A stretch of DNA of 35,476 bases from Nitrospiria bacterium (lineage in GTDB: Bacteria; Nitrospirota; UBA9217), in assembly GCA_919901555.1 (NCBI GenBank), contig CAKKPG010000040.1:1-35476 (forward strand). The letters run 5' to 3'. Under the pieces are notes generated by a model. The model was not told where the DNA came from and searched no databases. It saw only the letters and a program-made list of their open reading frames with translations. The position numbers and the translations under genes were made by a program. Shown piece after piece: positions 10,083-17,957 of the stretch; the first letter of the stretch is position 1, and the number at the start of each line of letters is the position of its first letter.

Positions 10083-11297
10083 TTAACCGCCCGCCAGTGC
10101 GCCCATCTGGAATATAGGCATGTACATGGCCACGATCACGAACCCTACGGTAACGCCGAGAAAGATCATGAGCATGGGTTCGAGCATGGACGTAAGGGCC
10201 GCAACGGCCGAATCCACTTCATCATCATAAAAATCAGCGATCTTGCCGAGCATGTTGTCCAGGGCGCCGGTGGCTTCACCCACGGAAATCATCTGGGTGA
10301 CCATGGGCGGAAAGACCTTGGCCTTGCTCAAGGGTTCGGCAAGGGTCTTACCTTCGCTCACACTCTGCCGCGTGGCAAGGACCGCTTCTTCCACGACCTT
10401 ATTGCCTGCCGTTCGGGCCACGATCAACAGTCCTTCCAGGATCGGCACGCCGCTTGAGATGAGCGTTCCGAGGGTGCGGGTAAACTTCGCCACGGCGACT
10501 TTCCGAATGAGCACGCCCACAACAGGTACTTTAAGTGCAATGCCGTCCGTTATCCGTTTCCCGGTCACGGTCTTTCTCCACTGCACAAGGCCTACGATGA
10601 ATCCCGCGATTGAAATTGCAAGGATCAGACCGCCCCACCCTTTGAGGAAGTTGCTGATGAAGATCACAATGCGCGTGGGCAGCGGCAGAGCCTGGCCCAT
10701 CTCCGCGAACATGCCGGCCAGCATGGGGACAACGACGACCATCAGAAGGGCCACCACGCCGACGGCCACGCTGAGAATCACCGAAGGGTAGATCATTGCC
10801 GACTTGATCTGTCTTTTGATCTTGGCGAACTTCTCCATGTACGAAGCAAGGCGCTGGAGGATCGTATCGAGGATACCGCCCGCCTCGCCTGCCATGACCA
10901 TGTTTACGTAAAGATCGTTAAAAGCCTTGGGATGTTTTTTGAGCGCCTCACCGAAGGTGGCGCCGCTTTCCACATCGGACCGCACCTGGGTAACGATCTT
11001 TGAGAGTGATTTGTTTTCCGTCTGCGTCCCGAGGATCTCAAGGCACTGCACGAGCGGCAACCCGGCATCGATCATGGTGGCGAGCTGCCGGGTGAATATA
11101 ACGACGTCTTTATCGGTCACGCTTGCTGCGCCGAATTGAAGAGTAAGCGACTTCGGCTTGGCTGCGACGGTGATAGGAAGAATATTCTGCTTCCGCAGCA
11201 GAGAGATGACTTCATCCTTGCTGTTCGCCGCCAGCTCGCCTTTCTGGATCGCTCCCTGGCGCGTCTTCCCTTCCCATTTAAATACGGTCGTTGCCAT
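10083..11297 (-). CDS. pilC: Type IV pilus inner-membrane platform protein PilC
   Basis: Polytopic platform protein on which the PilB and PilT motors act. The 404-residue length is standard. It begins with FKWEGKTRQGAIQKGEL, the common start of the PilC/GspF family, and has two T2SSF domains (about 70-195 and 270-395), each ending in hydrophobic segments (about 168-200, 218-240, 375-397). The signatures FTRQLATMIDAGLPLVQCLE and FTRTLGTLISSGVPILEGL mark the two repeats. The ribosome-binding site GAGGTGA is adjacent to the ATG, and the gap to pilT is 12 bases. Confidence 0.97.
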   Translation of the reverse strand: MATTVFKWEGKTRQGAIQKGELAANSKDEVISLLRKQNILPITVAAKPKSLTLQFGAASVTDKDVVIFTRQLATMIDAGLPLVQCLEILGTQTENKSLSKIVTQVRSDVESGATFGEALKKHPKAFNDLYVNMVMAGEAGGILDTILQRLASYMEKFAKIKRQIKSAMIYPSVILSVAVGVVALLMVVVVPMLAGMFAEMGQALPLPTRIVIFISNFLKGWGGLILAISIAGFIVGLVQWRKTVTGKRITDGIALKVPVVGVLIRKVAVAKFTRTLGTLISSGVPILEGLLIVARTAGNKVVEEAVLATRQSVSEGKTLAEPLSKAKVFPPMVTQMISVGEATGALDNMLGKIADFYDDEVDSAVAALTSMLEPMLMIFLGVTVGFVIVAMYMPIFQMGALAGG

Positions 11298-11309
11298 TCA
11301 TCACCTCGA

Positions 11310-12413
11310 TCAGCGGTATTCCTTCGGGGTCGTCTGCGCAGCCGCAAGGCCTGAACGGCCGAGCATCTGTATGAGTTCGTCCGCATTGGAAGACCTGCCG
11401 ACGCAGTCTTCGTAGGAAATCTGCTTCTTGACATAGAGCTCGTAGAGGGACTGGTTCAAGGTCTGCATGCCGAATTTGGCCTGCCCCGTCTGCATGATGG
11501 AATAGACCTGATGGATCTTATCTTCACGGATCAGGTTCCGGATCGCGGCGTTCGGTATCATGACCTCCAGGGCGAGCACCCTCCCGCCGCCTGCGCGGGT
11601 GATAAGCTGCTGTGATACGACGCCTTCGAGGACGAACGAAAGCTGCGCCCTGACCTGGGACTGCTGGTGGGGAGGGAACACGTCGATAATGCGGTTCATG
11701 GTCTGCGCGGCCGAGTTCGTGTGGAGCGTTGCAAAGGTAAGATGGCCCGTCTCGGCGATGGTCAACGCGGCCTCGATGGTCTCAAGGTCGCGCATTTCGC
11801 CCACGAGCACCACGTCGGGGTCCTGGCGGAGGATGTATTTCAATGCGTCCTTGAACGACTTGGTGTCGGCGTTCACCTCGCGCTGGTTCACCAGGCATTT
11901 TTTGTGCGGGTGCAGATATTCGATGGGGTCCTCGATGGTGATAATATGCTCCTGCCGCTCGCCGTTGATCTTGTCGATCATCGAGGCAAGGGTCGTCGAT
12001 TTGCCGCTTCCCGTCGGCCCGGTGACCAGGACGAGCCCCCGCGGTTTTTTGCATAAATCGGAAACTATCTCGGGAAGCCCCAGTTCCTGGAACGTCTTTA
12101 TTTTGAACGGGATGGTCCTGATCGCCGCCGCCACGGCGCCCCGCTGCACGAAGATGTTCGCGCGGAACCGTGAGAGGCCTTTTACCCCGAAGGAGAGGTC
12201 AAGCTCGTTGTTCTCCTCGAACTTGTGCTTCTGTGCGTCCGTGAGAATGCTGTAACAAAGGTCCTTGGTCTGGGTGGCGGACAGGGCCTCCAGCCCGGGG
12301 ATCGGCTTCATCTTGCCGTCCACGCGGATGGTCGGCGGTATTGCCGTCGTGATATGAAGGTCGGAAGCGCCCTTTTCGATCATGTACTTGAGCAGGTCAT
12401 GTAAATTGGCCAT
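11310..12413 (-). CDS. pilT: Type IV pilus retraction ATPase PilT
   Basis: Hexameric ATPase that disassembles pili, giving twitching movement and DNA uptake. The 367-residue product has an N-terminal PAS-like domain (1-100) and a RecA-like core with Walker A GPTGSGKSTT, an Asp box (IEDPIEYLH), Walker B with VGEMRDLETI and the His box GHLTFATLHTNSA. The C-terminal region contains EVMIPNAAIRNLIREDK, a variant of the AIRNLIRE motif needed for retraction in PilT. AAGGAG precedes the ATG at 6 bases. It stands between pilB and pilC, a common order. Confidence 0.97.
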   Translation of the reverse strand: MANLHDLLKYMIEKGASDLHITTAIPPTIRVDGKMKPIPGLEALSATQTKDLCYSILTDAQKHKFEENNELDLSFGVKGLSRFRANIFVQRGAVAAAIRTIPFKIKTFQELGLPEIVSDLCKKPRGLVLVTGPTGSGKSTTLASMIDKINGERQEHIITIEDPIEYLHPHKKCLVNQREVNADTKSFKDALKYILRQDPDVVLVGEMRDLETIEAALTIAETGHLTFATLHTNSAAQTMNRIIDVFPPHQQSQVRAQLSFVLEGVVSQQLITRAGGGRVLALEVMIPNAAIRNLIREDKIHQVYSIMQTGQAKFGMQTLNQSLYELYVKKQISYEDCVGRSSNADELIQMLGRSGLAAAQTTPKEYR

Positions 12414-12445
12414 CCAGAGCTCCTTCTCGCACTCAGAGAGCGCTT

Positions 12446-12495
12446 ATTTTCCCCGGGAGCCGCGTGCGATGCCGCAGCCGCTCAAAAGGGGAAAT
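12446..12495. other. Structured spacer between pilB and pilT
   Basis: In the 90-base pilB-pilT gap, attttcccc (12446-12454) can pair with ggggaaat (12488-12495) around a GC-rich interior with a short gagc/gctc pairing. On the minus strand the 3' arm is followed by AATAAGCGC rather than a U-run. It may modulate read-through from pilB or set relative amounts of the two ATPases, but no known regulatory RNA was recognised. Confidence 0.35.
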
Positions 12496-12503
12496 CACTA
12501 TTG

Positions 12504-14216
12504 TTAATCGGCAAAGGTCGTGCCGACTACTTCTTCCAGGGATGTCAGCCCCTCCTTGACCTTCGACAGTCCGCTCATGCGGAGCGTCTTCATCCCCAGT
12601 TTTACGGCTAATTTTTTGATATCGAGGGCCGAGGCCCCCTGGAGGATCAATTCTTTTATCTCTTCCTTCACCGGCATGACCTCGTACAGGGCGATCCTGC
12701 CCTTGTAGCCGGTATTATTGCACGCGTTGCACCCCTCGCCCTTGTAGCTGACGACCGTGGCCGCGTCTTCCTTCGTGAATCCGGCGTCGATGAACGTCTG
12801 CGTCGGCACTTTTTCGGGCTTTTTGCAGTTCTGGCAGCTCTTGCGGACGAGCCTCTGTGCCAGGATCAGGATAACCGACGAAGACACGAGGAAAGGCTCC
12901 ACGCCCATGTTGAGCAGACGGTTGATGGTGCTCGGCGCGTCATTGGTGTGCAGCGTCGAAAGCACGAGGTGGCCCGTGAGCGCCGCCTTGACGGCGATCT
13001 CGGCCGTCTCATAATCGCGGATCTCCCCCACCATGACGATGTCCGGGTCCTGACGGAGGAAGGAGCGGAGCGCGGCGGCAAAATTCAGCCCGATCTCGTC
13101 TTTCATATGGACCTGATTGACGCCCATGAGGTTGTATTCAACGGGGTCCTCCGCCGTCATGATGTTCACGTCGATGGTGTTGATCTGCTGGAGCGCCGAA
13201 TAGAGGGTCGTCGTCTTGCCGCTCCCCGTGGGGCCGGTCACGAGCGCCATGCCGTAGGGAGAGGTGATGGCGTCCATGAAGTCCTTGAGCGCCTTGGGCT
13301 CGAAGCCCAGCCTGGTTAGGTCGAGCATCAGGTTGCTCTTGTCCAGGATGCGCATCACGATCTTCTCGCCGAAGAGGCACGGGAGGGTGGAAACGCGGAG
13401 ATCGACTTCCTTGTCCTTGATCTTGAGCTTGATCCTTCCGTCCTGGGGCAGGCGGCGTTCGGCGATGTCGAGTTCCGCCATGATCTTGAGCCTGGAGGTA
13501 AGCGCCGCCCGGAGCTTCATGGGCGGCGACATAACTTCGTACAGGGAGCCGTCGATGCGGTAGCGCACCCGGAAGGACTTTTCGTACGCCTCGATGTGGA
13601 TATCACTGGCGCCCTTCTGCACGGCGTCGGTAAGAATGAGGTTCACCAGCTTCACCACCGGCGCGTCTTCCACCTCGGCCTTGAGCTTGGCCACGTCGAT
13701 CTTTTCCTCTTCTTCGTGGATGACGCCGACGGACTTGTCGTCCTCTTGAAGGGAGGTCATCACCTTCTCAATGGCGGAGGTGAGGCTGTAATACTTGGCG
13801 ATAGAGCTCTTGATGCCGGCCTCGGTGGCCACTACCGGTTCAACGTTATAGCCGGTCATGAACTTTACATCATCTATTGCGAAGACGTTGGAAGGGTCCA
13901 CCATGGCGATGGTGATCGTCGCGCCGGTGCGGTTGATCGGCATGATCTGGTATTTCTGGGCGACCTCGGAAGGAATGAGCTTTACCACATTGACATCTAC
14001 ATCGAACCGGTTGAGGTCCACATAGGGCACGCCGTACTGCTTGCTCAGGAACATCATGAGCTTCTCTTCCTGAACAAAATTCATTTTCACGAGGATCGAG
14101 CCGAGCCTGCCGCCCTCTTTCTGCTGAACGGCCAGCGCCTTTTTGAGCTGTTCCTCGTTAATGAGGCCCGAGGACACGAGCATGGCCCCCAGCCGCCCAG
14201 CCATCGCCATCGCCAT
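12504..14216 (-). CDS. pilB: Type IV pilus assembly ATPase PilB
   Basis: Extension motor that powers pilin polymerisation. The 570-residue product has the N-terminal MshEN/GspE-N domain (about 1-150; GRLGAMLVSSGLINEEQL) and the secretion ATPase core. Visible core motifs are Walker A GPTGSGKTTT, the Asp box TAEDPVEYN, Walker B VGEIRDYETAEIA and the His box GHLVLSTLHTND. A tetracysteine zinc motif, CQNC with CNAC 30-odd residues later, is typical of PilB and absent from PilT. The ATG at 14216 has AGAAGGAG at 6-base spacing. It is the first gene of the pilus operon and has its own promoter. Confidence 0.97.
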   Translation of the reverse strand: MAMAMAGRLGAMLVSSGLINEEQLKKALAVQQKEGGRLGSILVKMNFVQEEKLMMFLSKQYGVPYVDLNRFDVDVNVVKLIPSEVAQKYQIMPINRTGATITIAMVDPSNVFAIDDVKFMTGYNVEPVVATEAGIKSSIAKYYSLTSAIEKVMTSLQEDDKSVGVIHEEEEKIDVAKLKAEVEDAPVVKLVNLILTDAVQKGASDIHIEAYEKSFRVRYRIDGSLYEVMSPPMKLRAALTSRLKIMAELDIAERRLPQDGRIKLKIKDKEVDLRVSTLPCLFGEKIVMRILDKSNLMLDLTRLGFEPKALKDFMDAITSPYGMALVTGPTGSGKTTTLYSALQQINTIDVNIMTAEDPVEYNLMGVNQVHMKDEIGLNFAAALRSFLRQDPDIVMVGEIRDYETAEIAVKAALTGHLVLSTLHTNDAPSTINRLLNMGVEPFLVSSSVILILAQRLVRKSCQNCKKPEKVPTQTFIDAGFTKEDAATVVSYKGEGCNACNNTGYKGRIALYEVMPVKEEIKELILQGASALDIKKLAVKLGMKTLRMSGLSKVKEGLTSLEEVVGTTFAD

Positions 14217-14269
14217 ACTTCACTCCTTCTCGGTTAACCTTGACGGTCCGCGGTAAATGTACAAGAGTA

Positions 14270-14298
14270 ATTGTACTTTAAGAGCGCTCACCTGTCAA
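14270..14298 (-). promoter_or_regulatory. Sigma70-type promoter of the pilB-T-C-S-R operon
   Basis: Minus-strand TTGACA (14298-14293) and TACAAT (14275-14270) are 17 bases apart. The palindrome GAGCGCTC lies in the spacer and could bind a regulator. The predicted leader is about 45 bases and includes the pilB ribosome-binding site. No GG-N10-GC sigma54 element was found here, so the motor operon looks housekeeping-driven although it encodes a sigma54 activator. Confidence 0.75.
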
Positions 14299-14326
14299 GG
14301 GCAGGACAGGTCCGGCCGAGCGCTTG

Positions 14327-15184
14327 TTACGCCCTGCGTGAGGCGATCTGCCCGGCAAGAGCGTTTTTCATGACCCGCACCGGCGCCTTTTTCCCCGTCC
14401 ATATCTCGAACGCGATCACTCCCTGGTACAGGAGCATACCGAGCCCTGAAAGCCCTTGCGCGCCCCGCGCCCTTGCCGCCTTGAGAAGCGCCGTCTCGGG
14501 AGGATTATAGACCAGATCACAAACAAGCTGACCCCGCTGGATCTGTTCCTTCCCGATGGGGAGCGGATCGGACTTCCTTAATCCGAGCGGCGTAGCATTG
14601 ACGAGACAATCTGCCGCGCGGGCAAACGTCTCAATGGCTTCATCACGCACCGCCGTTGCCGACACGCCGGTCTTATTCCGAATATCCCCAACGAGAGCTT
14701 CTGCCTTCTCCCTGTCCACATCCCTGAGCCCGATCCCTGCCGCACCGGCAAGCGCAAGGCTGAAGCCGATCGCCCGCGCCGCACCCCCTGCGCCCATAAT
14801 GAAAAACCGCTTGCCCCGGGGATCGAATCCGGCATCGTCAGTCAGTGAGCGGAGAAATCCTCTGCCGTCGGTATTATGGCCGATAAGCTTGCCCTCGACC
14901 ACTTCGACGGTGTTCACCGCCCCGATCAGCCGCGCCTCTTCAGAGAGTTCGTGGAGAAAGGGAATGACCTTCTCCTTATGCGGCACGGTAACGTTCAGGC
15001 CTTGAAGTCCCAAGGGCACGATGGCCCTGACGGCATCAGCCAGACTGCCCGGGTCGACTGCGAAAGGAACGTAGCATGCGTCCATGCCGAGCTTTATGAA
15101 TCCCGCATTGTGCATCCCCGGCGAAAAGGTGTGCTCCACCGGAAATCCGAAGATGCCGTACACGTTCGTTCTGCCGGAGATCAT
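14327..15184 (-). CDS. aroE: Shikimate dehydrogenase (NADP+)
   Basis: Reduces 3-dehydroshikimate to shikimate in aromatic amino acid synthesis. The 285-residue product has the substrate domain with FGFPVEHTFSPGMHNAGF, the catalytic Lys in GLNVTVPHKE and the catalytic Asp in GHNTDGRGF. The Rossmann domain contains GAGGAARAIGFSLALAG and the C-terminal signature is GLGMLLYQGVIAFEIWTG. Its ATG overlaps the TGA of the upstream DUF512 gene (ATGA), indicating translational coupling. The other shikimate-pathway genes are not nearby. Confidence 0.97.
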   Translation of the reverse strand: MISGRTNVYGIFGFPVEHTFSPGMHNAGFIKLGMDACYVPFAVDPGSLADAVRAIVPLGLQGLNVTVPHKEKVIPFLHELSEEARLIGAVNTVEVVEGKLIGHNTDGRGFLRSLTDDAGFDPRGKRFFIMGAGGAARAIGFSLALAGAAGIGLRDVDREKAEALVGDIRNKTGVSATAVRDEAIETFARAADCLVNATPLGLRKSDPLPIGKEQIQRGQLVCDLVYNPPETALLKAARARGAQGLSGLGMLLYQGVIAFEIWTGKKAPVRVMKNALAGQIASRRA

Positions 15185-16476
15185 TTCCCGCGATCCTCCT
15201 CGCCGCGCAGCGCTGCAACGAGCTCCCGCAGGGTCCCTGCCGTGCGCACCGGCGCCCCCAGCGCGCGTTCCAGATGCGCCAGTGTCATATTGTCGAGGAA
15301 CACATCTTCGTCCTCTTTGACGGCATGCGCGGGGACCACGACAAGGGCGCCGGGATTCCTGCCGCGCAGCGCTTTCAATATATCCTGCCCCGTGAGAAGG
15401 CCGGCCACCGTCACCGACGGGCCGAAGAACCGGTTCTTCACCGTGACCAGCCTGATGGAGACCCCTTTGACCCTGTTCAACCGCTGTAAAACGCCCTTGA
15501 GTATGGCGCCGAAGGAGACGCCCGTGACTATGGTAACCGTCCGTGAGGCGATCCGTGCGGGAAGCTTTGTGCGGCGGGCATCGCCGAGGAACTCCGCGAC
15601 CATGCCCACGCCGTTCTCTATCTGGGGAAAGTCCTCGTAGAACGATGCCGGGGGGGTCGGCTCGCCCGCCTTAATGTAGAATTCATCGGACGCGAAGACG
15701 AGGCGGGCGCCGAATTTCTTTTTATACTTTGCACCCAGTCCTTCGACGCTCTCGAGCAGGGCCTTTGCCCCCCGTGAAGTAAAGGCTTTGAGCGGGAACA
15801 ACCCTTTCCGGTGCGCCGTCAGCCCCACAGGCACCACGGCGATGGAAGCAACCGCCGGGAAGAGTCCTGCCAGGTCTTCCACGGTCCTGGCGAGGTGCGG
15901 CCCGTCATTGATCCCGGGGCACGTAACGATCTGCGTGTGCATCCTGATGCCGCCTGCGGCGAGGCGCTTCAAGCCGGCCATGATGTCCGGCGCTTTTCTA
16001 TTGCCCAGAATGAACGAGCGGAGAGAGGGGTCGGTGGCATGGACGGAGACGTACAGCGGGCTCAGCCGCCGGCTGAAGATCCGGTCCCAATCGTCCTCCG
16101 TAAGGGCCCCCAGGGTGATGTAGTTGCCGAACAAAAAGGACGCCCTGAAATCATCGTCCTTTACGTACAGGCTTCTGCGGCATCCCTTCGGCATCTGGTC
16201 CACAAAGCAGAAAACACACCGATTCCGGCACCGCCTGACGCGAAGGGGGGCGAATTCGAGCCCGAGATCGTCATCAGGCTCCTTGGGCACGGCCGTTTCC
16301 ACCAGCGAGCCGCCCTTCTTTTTCACGACGAGCGACGGATGTTCGTCGGCGATGGTAAAGGCATAGTCGATACAATCGTTGATCTCCTCACCGTTCACGG
16401 AGATCAGGGCATCGCCGGACGCCAGACCAAGGCGCGCAGCCGCGCTGCCCGGCAGAACACGCGCAATCTCAAGCAA
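15181..16476 (-). CDS. DUF512-family radical SAM protein with N-terminal PDZ-like domain
   Basis: Conserved iron-sulfur oxidoreductase family of unknown substrate. The 431-residue product starts with a PDZ-like segment (about 1-65; GLASGDALISVNGEEINDC). A radical SAM-type cluster motif CRNRCVFC (CxxxCxxC) is followed by FVDQMPKGCRRSLYVKDDDF, then HTQIVTCPGINDG. The C-terminal DUF512 domain contains FASDEFYIKAGE and a late GRNPGALVVVPAHAV. Translation probably starts at TTG 16476, directly after the TGA of the HTH gene; AAAGGAG lies 7 bases upstream and no ATG is better placed. It is coupled on both sides, to the HTH gene and to aroE. The reaction is not known to me. Confidence 0.85.
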   Translation of the reverse strand: MLEIARVLPGSAAARLGLASGDALISVNGEEINDCIDYAFTIADEHPSLVVKKKGGSLVETAVPKEPDDDLGLEFAPLRVRRCRNRCVFCFVDQMPKGCRRSLYVKDDDFRASFLFGNYITLGALTEDDWDRIFSRRLSPLYVSVHATDPSLRSFILGNRKAPDIMAGLKRLAAGGIRMHTQIVTCPGINDGPHLARTVEDLAGLFPAVASIAVVPVGLTAHRKGLFPLKAFTSRGAKALLESVEGLGAKYKKKFGARLVFASDEFYIKAGEPTPPASFYEDFPQIENGVGMVAEFLGDARRTKLPARIASRTVTIVTGVSFGAILKGVLQRLNRVKGVSIRLVTVKNRFFGPSVTVAGLLTGQDILKALRGRNPGALVVVPAHAVKEDEDVFLDNMTLAHLERALGAPVRTAGTLRELVAALRGEEDRGK

Positions 16477-16911
16477 TCAGGCGCTCCTTTTTGATGCGAA
16501 CATGTATTCAACGTACCCCGTAATCTGCGTCCTCGCCTCGTCGGTCACCTGACGGAACTTCCTCAGCATCTGGATCTCGTCTATGCTCAGGATCTTTTCG
16601 AGGTAATTGATCTGTTCTTCCGACAGGGGATACCTGCGCTTCCCGCGGCGGTATTTGGTGGACGACGGCGACAGGAAAAACCCCTTCACTTCCGCGGGCA
16701 CCTTTTCCTGATGGGCGGAGAGAATAAGGACGGACTTCTCCAGGCCCAGCTTGTTCGCGATCATGATGAGCGTTTTGTCCTTGGGGATATGCCCCTTGTT
16801 GATCGTGACCCGCAAGAGTTCCGGGCTGATTCCGAGGACCTTGGACGCATCCTTCAGGTTCTTAAAGCCCTTCTTTTCCAGCGCCTGGCGAATCATATCT
16901 GCAACTTTCAT
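16477..16911 (-). CDS. Small helix-turn-helix protein, unknown target
   Basis: The 144-residue product carries an XRE-like HTH at the N-terminus (about 5-60; LKDASKVLGISPELLRVTINKGHIPKDKTLIMIANKLGLE split over helices). A basic linker (KYRRGKRRYPLS) leads to a charged helical C-terminal region (LSEEQINYLEKILSIDEIQMLRKF). It has no membrane or catalytic features. GGAGGAA precedes the ATG. It lies between pgsA and the DUF512 gene, with its stop codon abutting the next start. The C-terminal region is not a fold I recognise, so the family stays open; local autoregulation is only a guess. Confidence 0.7.
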   Translation of the reverse strand: MKVADMIRQALEKKGFKNLKDASKVLGISPELLRVTINKGHIPKDKTLIMIANKLGLEKSVLILSAHQEKVPAEVKGFFLSPSSTKYRRGKRRYPLSEEQINYLEKILSIDEIQMLRKFRQVTDEARTQITGYVEYMFASKRSA

Positions 16912-16978
16912 GCGTTCCTCCGTGGATGGAATTATTCCCGTTCATAATCAATGCTGCGGCCTGCCTGGCGGACGCGGC

Positions 16979-17503
16979 TCATCCGACGATCTTCATTCCC
17001 CGTCCGACGTACTGCACGCCGGAACCGATGGTTATGGCCGCCGTGATCCACTGCAGGACGGACAGAAACCTCATTTCCGTACCGTAGCTTATCAGCACAA
17101 GGGTAAGCGCAACGACGAGGAGCTGTAAAACCGTGGTCGCCTTCCCGATCAAAGACGGCTGGACCGTTATGCCGTGCCCCATGAGGTAGATGACGAGGCT
17201 GCCCAGCGCGAGGATCACGTCGCGGCTCACCACGATAATAACGAGCCACACGGGCAGTTTACCGAGAAGCACAAGCGTTACGAACGCAGAGATAATAAGC
17301 AGCTTGTCCGCCATGGGGTCAAGAAAGGCCCCGAGCTCCGTTTGGGTCTTCATGAGCCGGGCGATCATGCCGTCGAGCGCATCGGTCGCACCCGCCACAA
17401 CGAAAACCGCCAAGGCCTCGCGGTAATAGCCGTACACCATAAGATTGATAAAAAAAGGAATCAGTACCACCCTGAACAGAGTGATATAGTTCGGAAGGTT
17501 CAT
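16979..17503 (-). CDS. pgsA: CDP-diacylglycerol-glycerol-3-phosphate 3-phosphatidyltransferase
   Basis: Makes phosphatidylglycerophosphate, the first committed step to phosphatidylglycerol and cardiolipin, in the inner membrane. The 174-residue product starts MNLPNYITLFRVVLIPFF, the usual PgsA opening, and contains the CDP-alcohol phosphotransferase signature DGMIARLMKTQTELGAFLDP followed by MADK with all Asp residues present. Several hydrophobic segments follow. The ATG at 17503 is preceded in frame by a GTG; the ATG matches homologues better. A strong promoter lies directly upstream. It heads the pgsA-HTH-DUF512-aroE group. Confidence 0.95.
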   Translation of the reverse strand: MNLPNYITLFRVVLIPFFINLMVYGYYREALAVFVVAGATDALDGMIARLMKTQTELGAFLDPMADKLLIISAFVTLVLLGKLPVWLVIIVVSRDVILALGSLVIYLMGHGITVQPSLIGKATTVLQLLVVALTLVLISYGTEMRFLSVLQWITAAITIGSGVQYVGRGMKIVG

Positions 17504-17539
17504 CACTGTTTGAAACCCCCACCTCCACCGCGATGGATA

Positions 17540-17568
17540 ATAATAAACACATTTATTTGTGCTGTCAA
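17540..17568 (-). promoter_or_regulatory. Sigma70-type promoter of pgsA
   Basis: Minus-strand TTGACA (17568-17563) and TATTAT (17545-17540) are separated by 17 bases. The spacer GCACAAATAAATGTGTT contains an imperfect CACA...TGTG palindrome between the two boxes, a position suited to an operator; no regulator can be named. Confidence 0.75.
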
Positions 17569-17680
17569 CATTTTTCTTTTTGTTTTTTGGGCATACCTGC
17601 GCCCGGTCAGGGCCTGCCCGGCGTGTCAGTACGCCTCTGACGTTCTGGACAGGGGTCTCTGGCTGATCGGAGGGATTGAG

Positions 17681-17755
17681 TGGAGCCGGCGGTCGGGATT
17701 GAACCGACGACCTGCTGATTACGAATCAGCTGCTCTACCGCTGAGCTACGCCGGC
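17681..17755 (-). tRNA. tRNA-Thr (anticodon CGT)
   Basis: The minus strand folds as a complete cloverleaf. The acceptor stem GCCGGCG pairs with CGCCGGC, the D arm contains TAGCTCAGCGGTAGAGCA, and the anticodon stem GCTGA/TCAGC has the 7-base loop TTCGTAA, giving anticodon CGT (codon ACG, threonine). The T arm contains GGTTCGATCC, the discriminator is T and CCA is encoded (17683-17681). No intron or att-like duplication was noticed at its 3' end. Confidence 0.97.
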
Positions 17756-17790
17756 AAACAAGAAGGTATGCAAGAAAAAACGAACGGTTG

Positions 17791-17820
17791 TTTATACATC
17801 ATTCCGGCTTTAAGTGTCAA
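17791..17820 (-). promoter_or_regulatory. Promoter of tRNA-Thr
   Basis: Minus-strand TTGACA (17820-17815) and TATAAA (17796-17791) are separated by 18 bases. The -10 box ends 35 bases before the 5' end of the mature tRNA, leaving a short leader for RNase P to remove. Confidence 0.7.
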
Positions 17821-17862
17821 GAAAATCTTTCGGCGCTTTTTTCTCGCCGCAACCGATCTGTG

Positions 17863-17934
17863 CCTGTCATGGTGAGCGAAGCGGAGAATCACGCTTTTTC
17901 AAAACACGTAAGACACCCCGCTCACGGTGACATG
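17863..17934. repeat. TGTCATGGTGAGCG inverted repeat
   Basis: Arm tgtcatggtgagcg (17865-17878) pairs with cgctcacggtgaca (17919-17932) at 12 of 14 positions. The sequence after the left arm, aagcggagaatcacgc, resembles the tgtcattctgagcgaagcgaagaatc class of intergenic repeat that I know from many environmental genomes; that link is from memory. It lies just past the Uma2 stop codon and could act as a 3' hairpin for that transcript. Confidence 0.6.
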
Positions 17935-17957
17935 CAAAAACGTTTTTCAGCTGCCTT

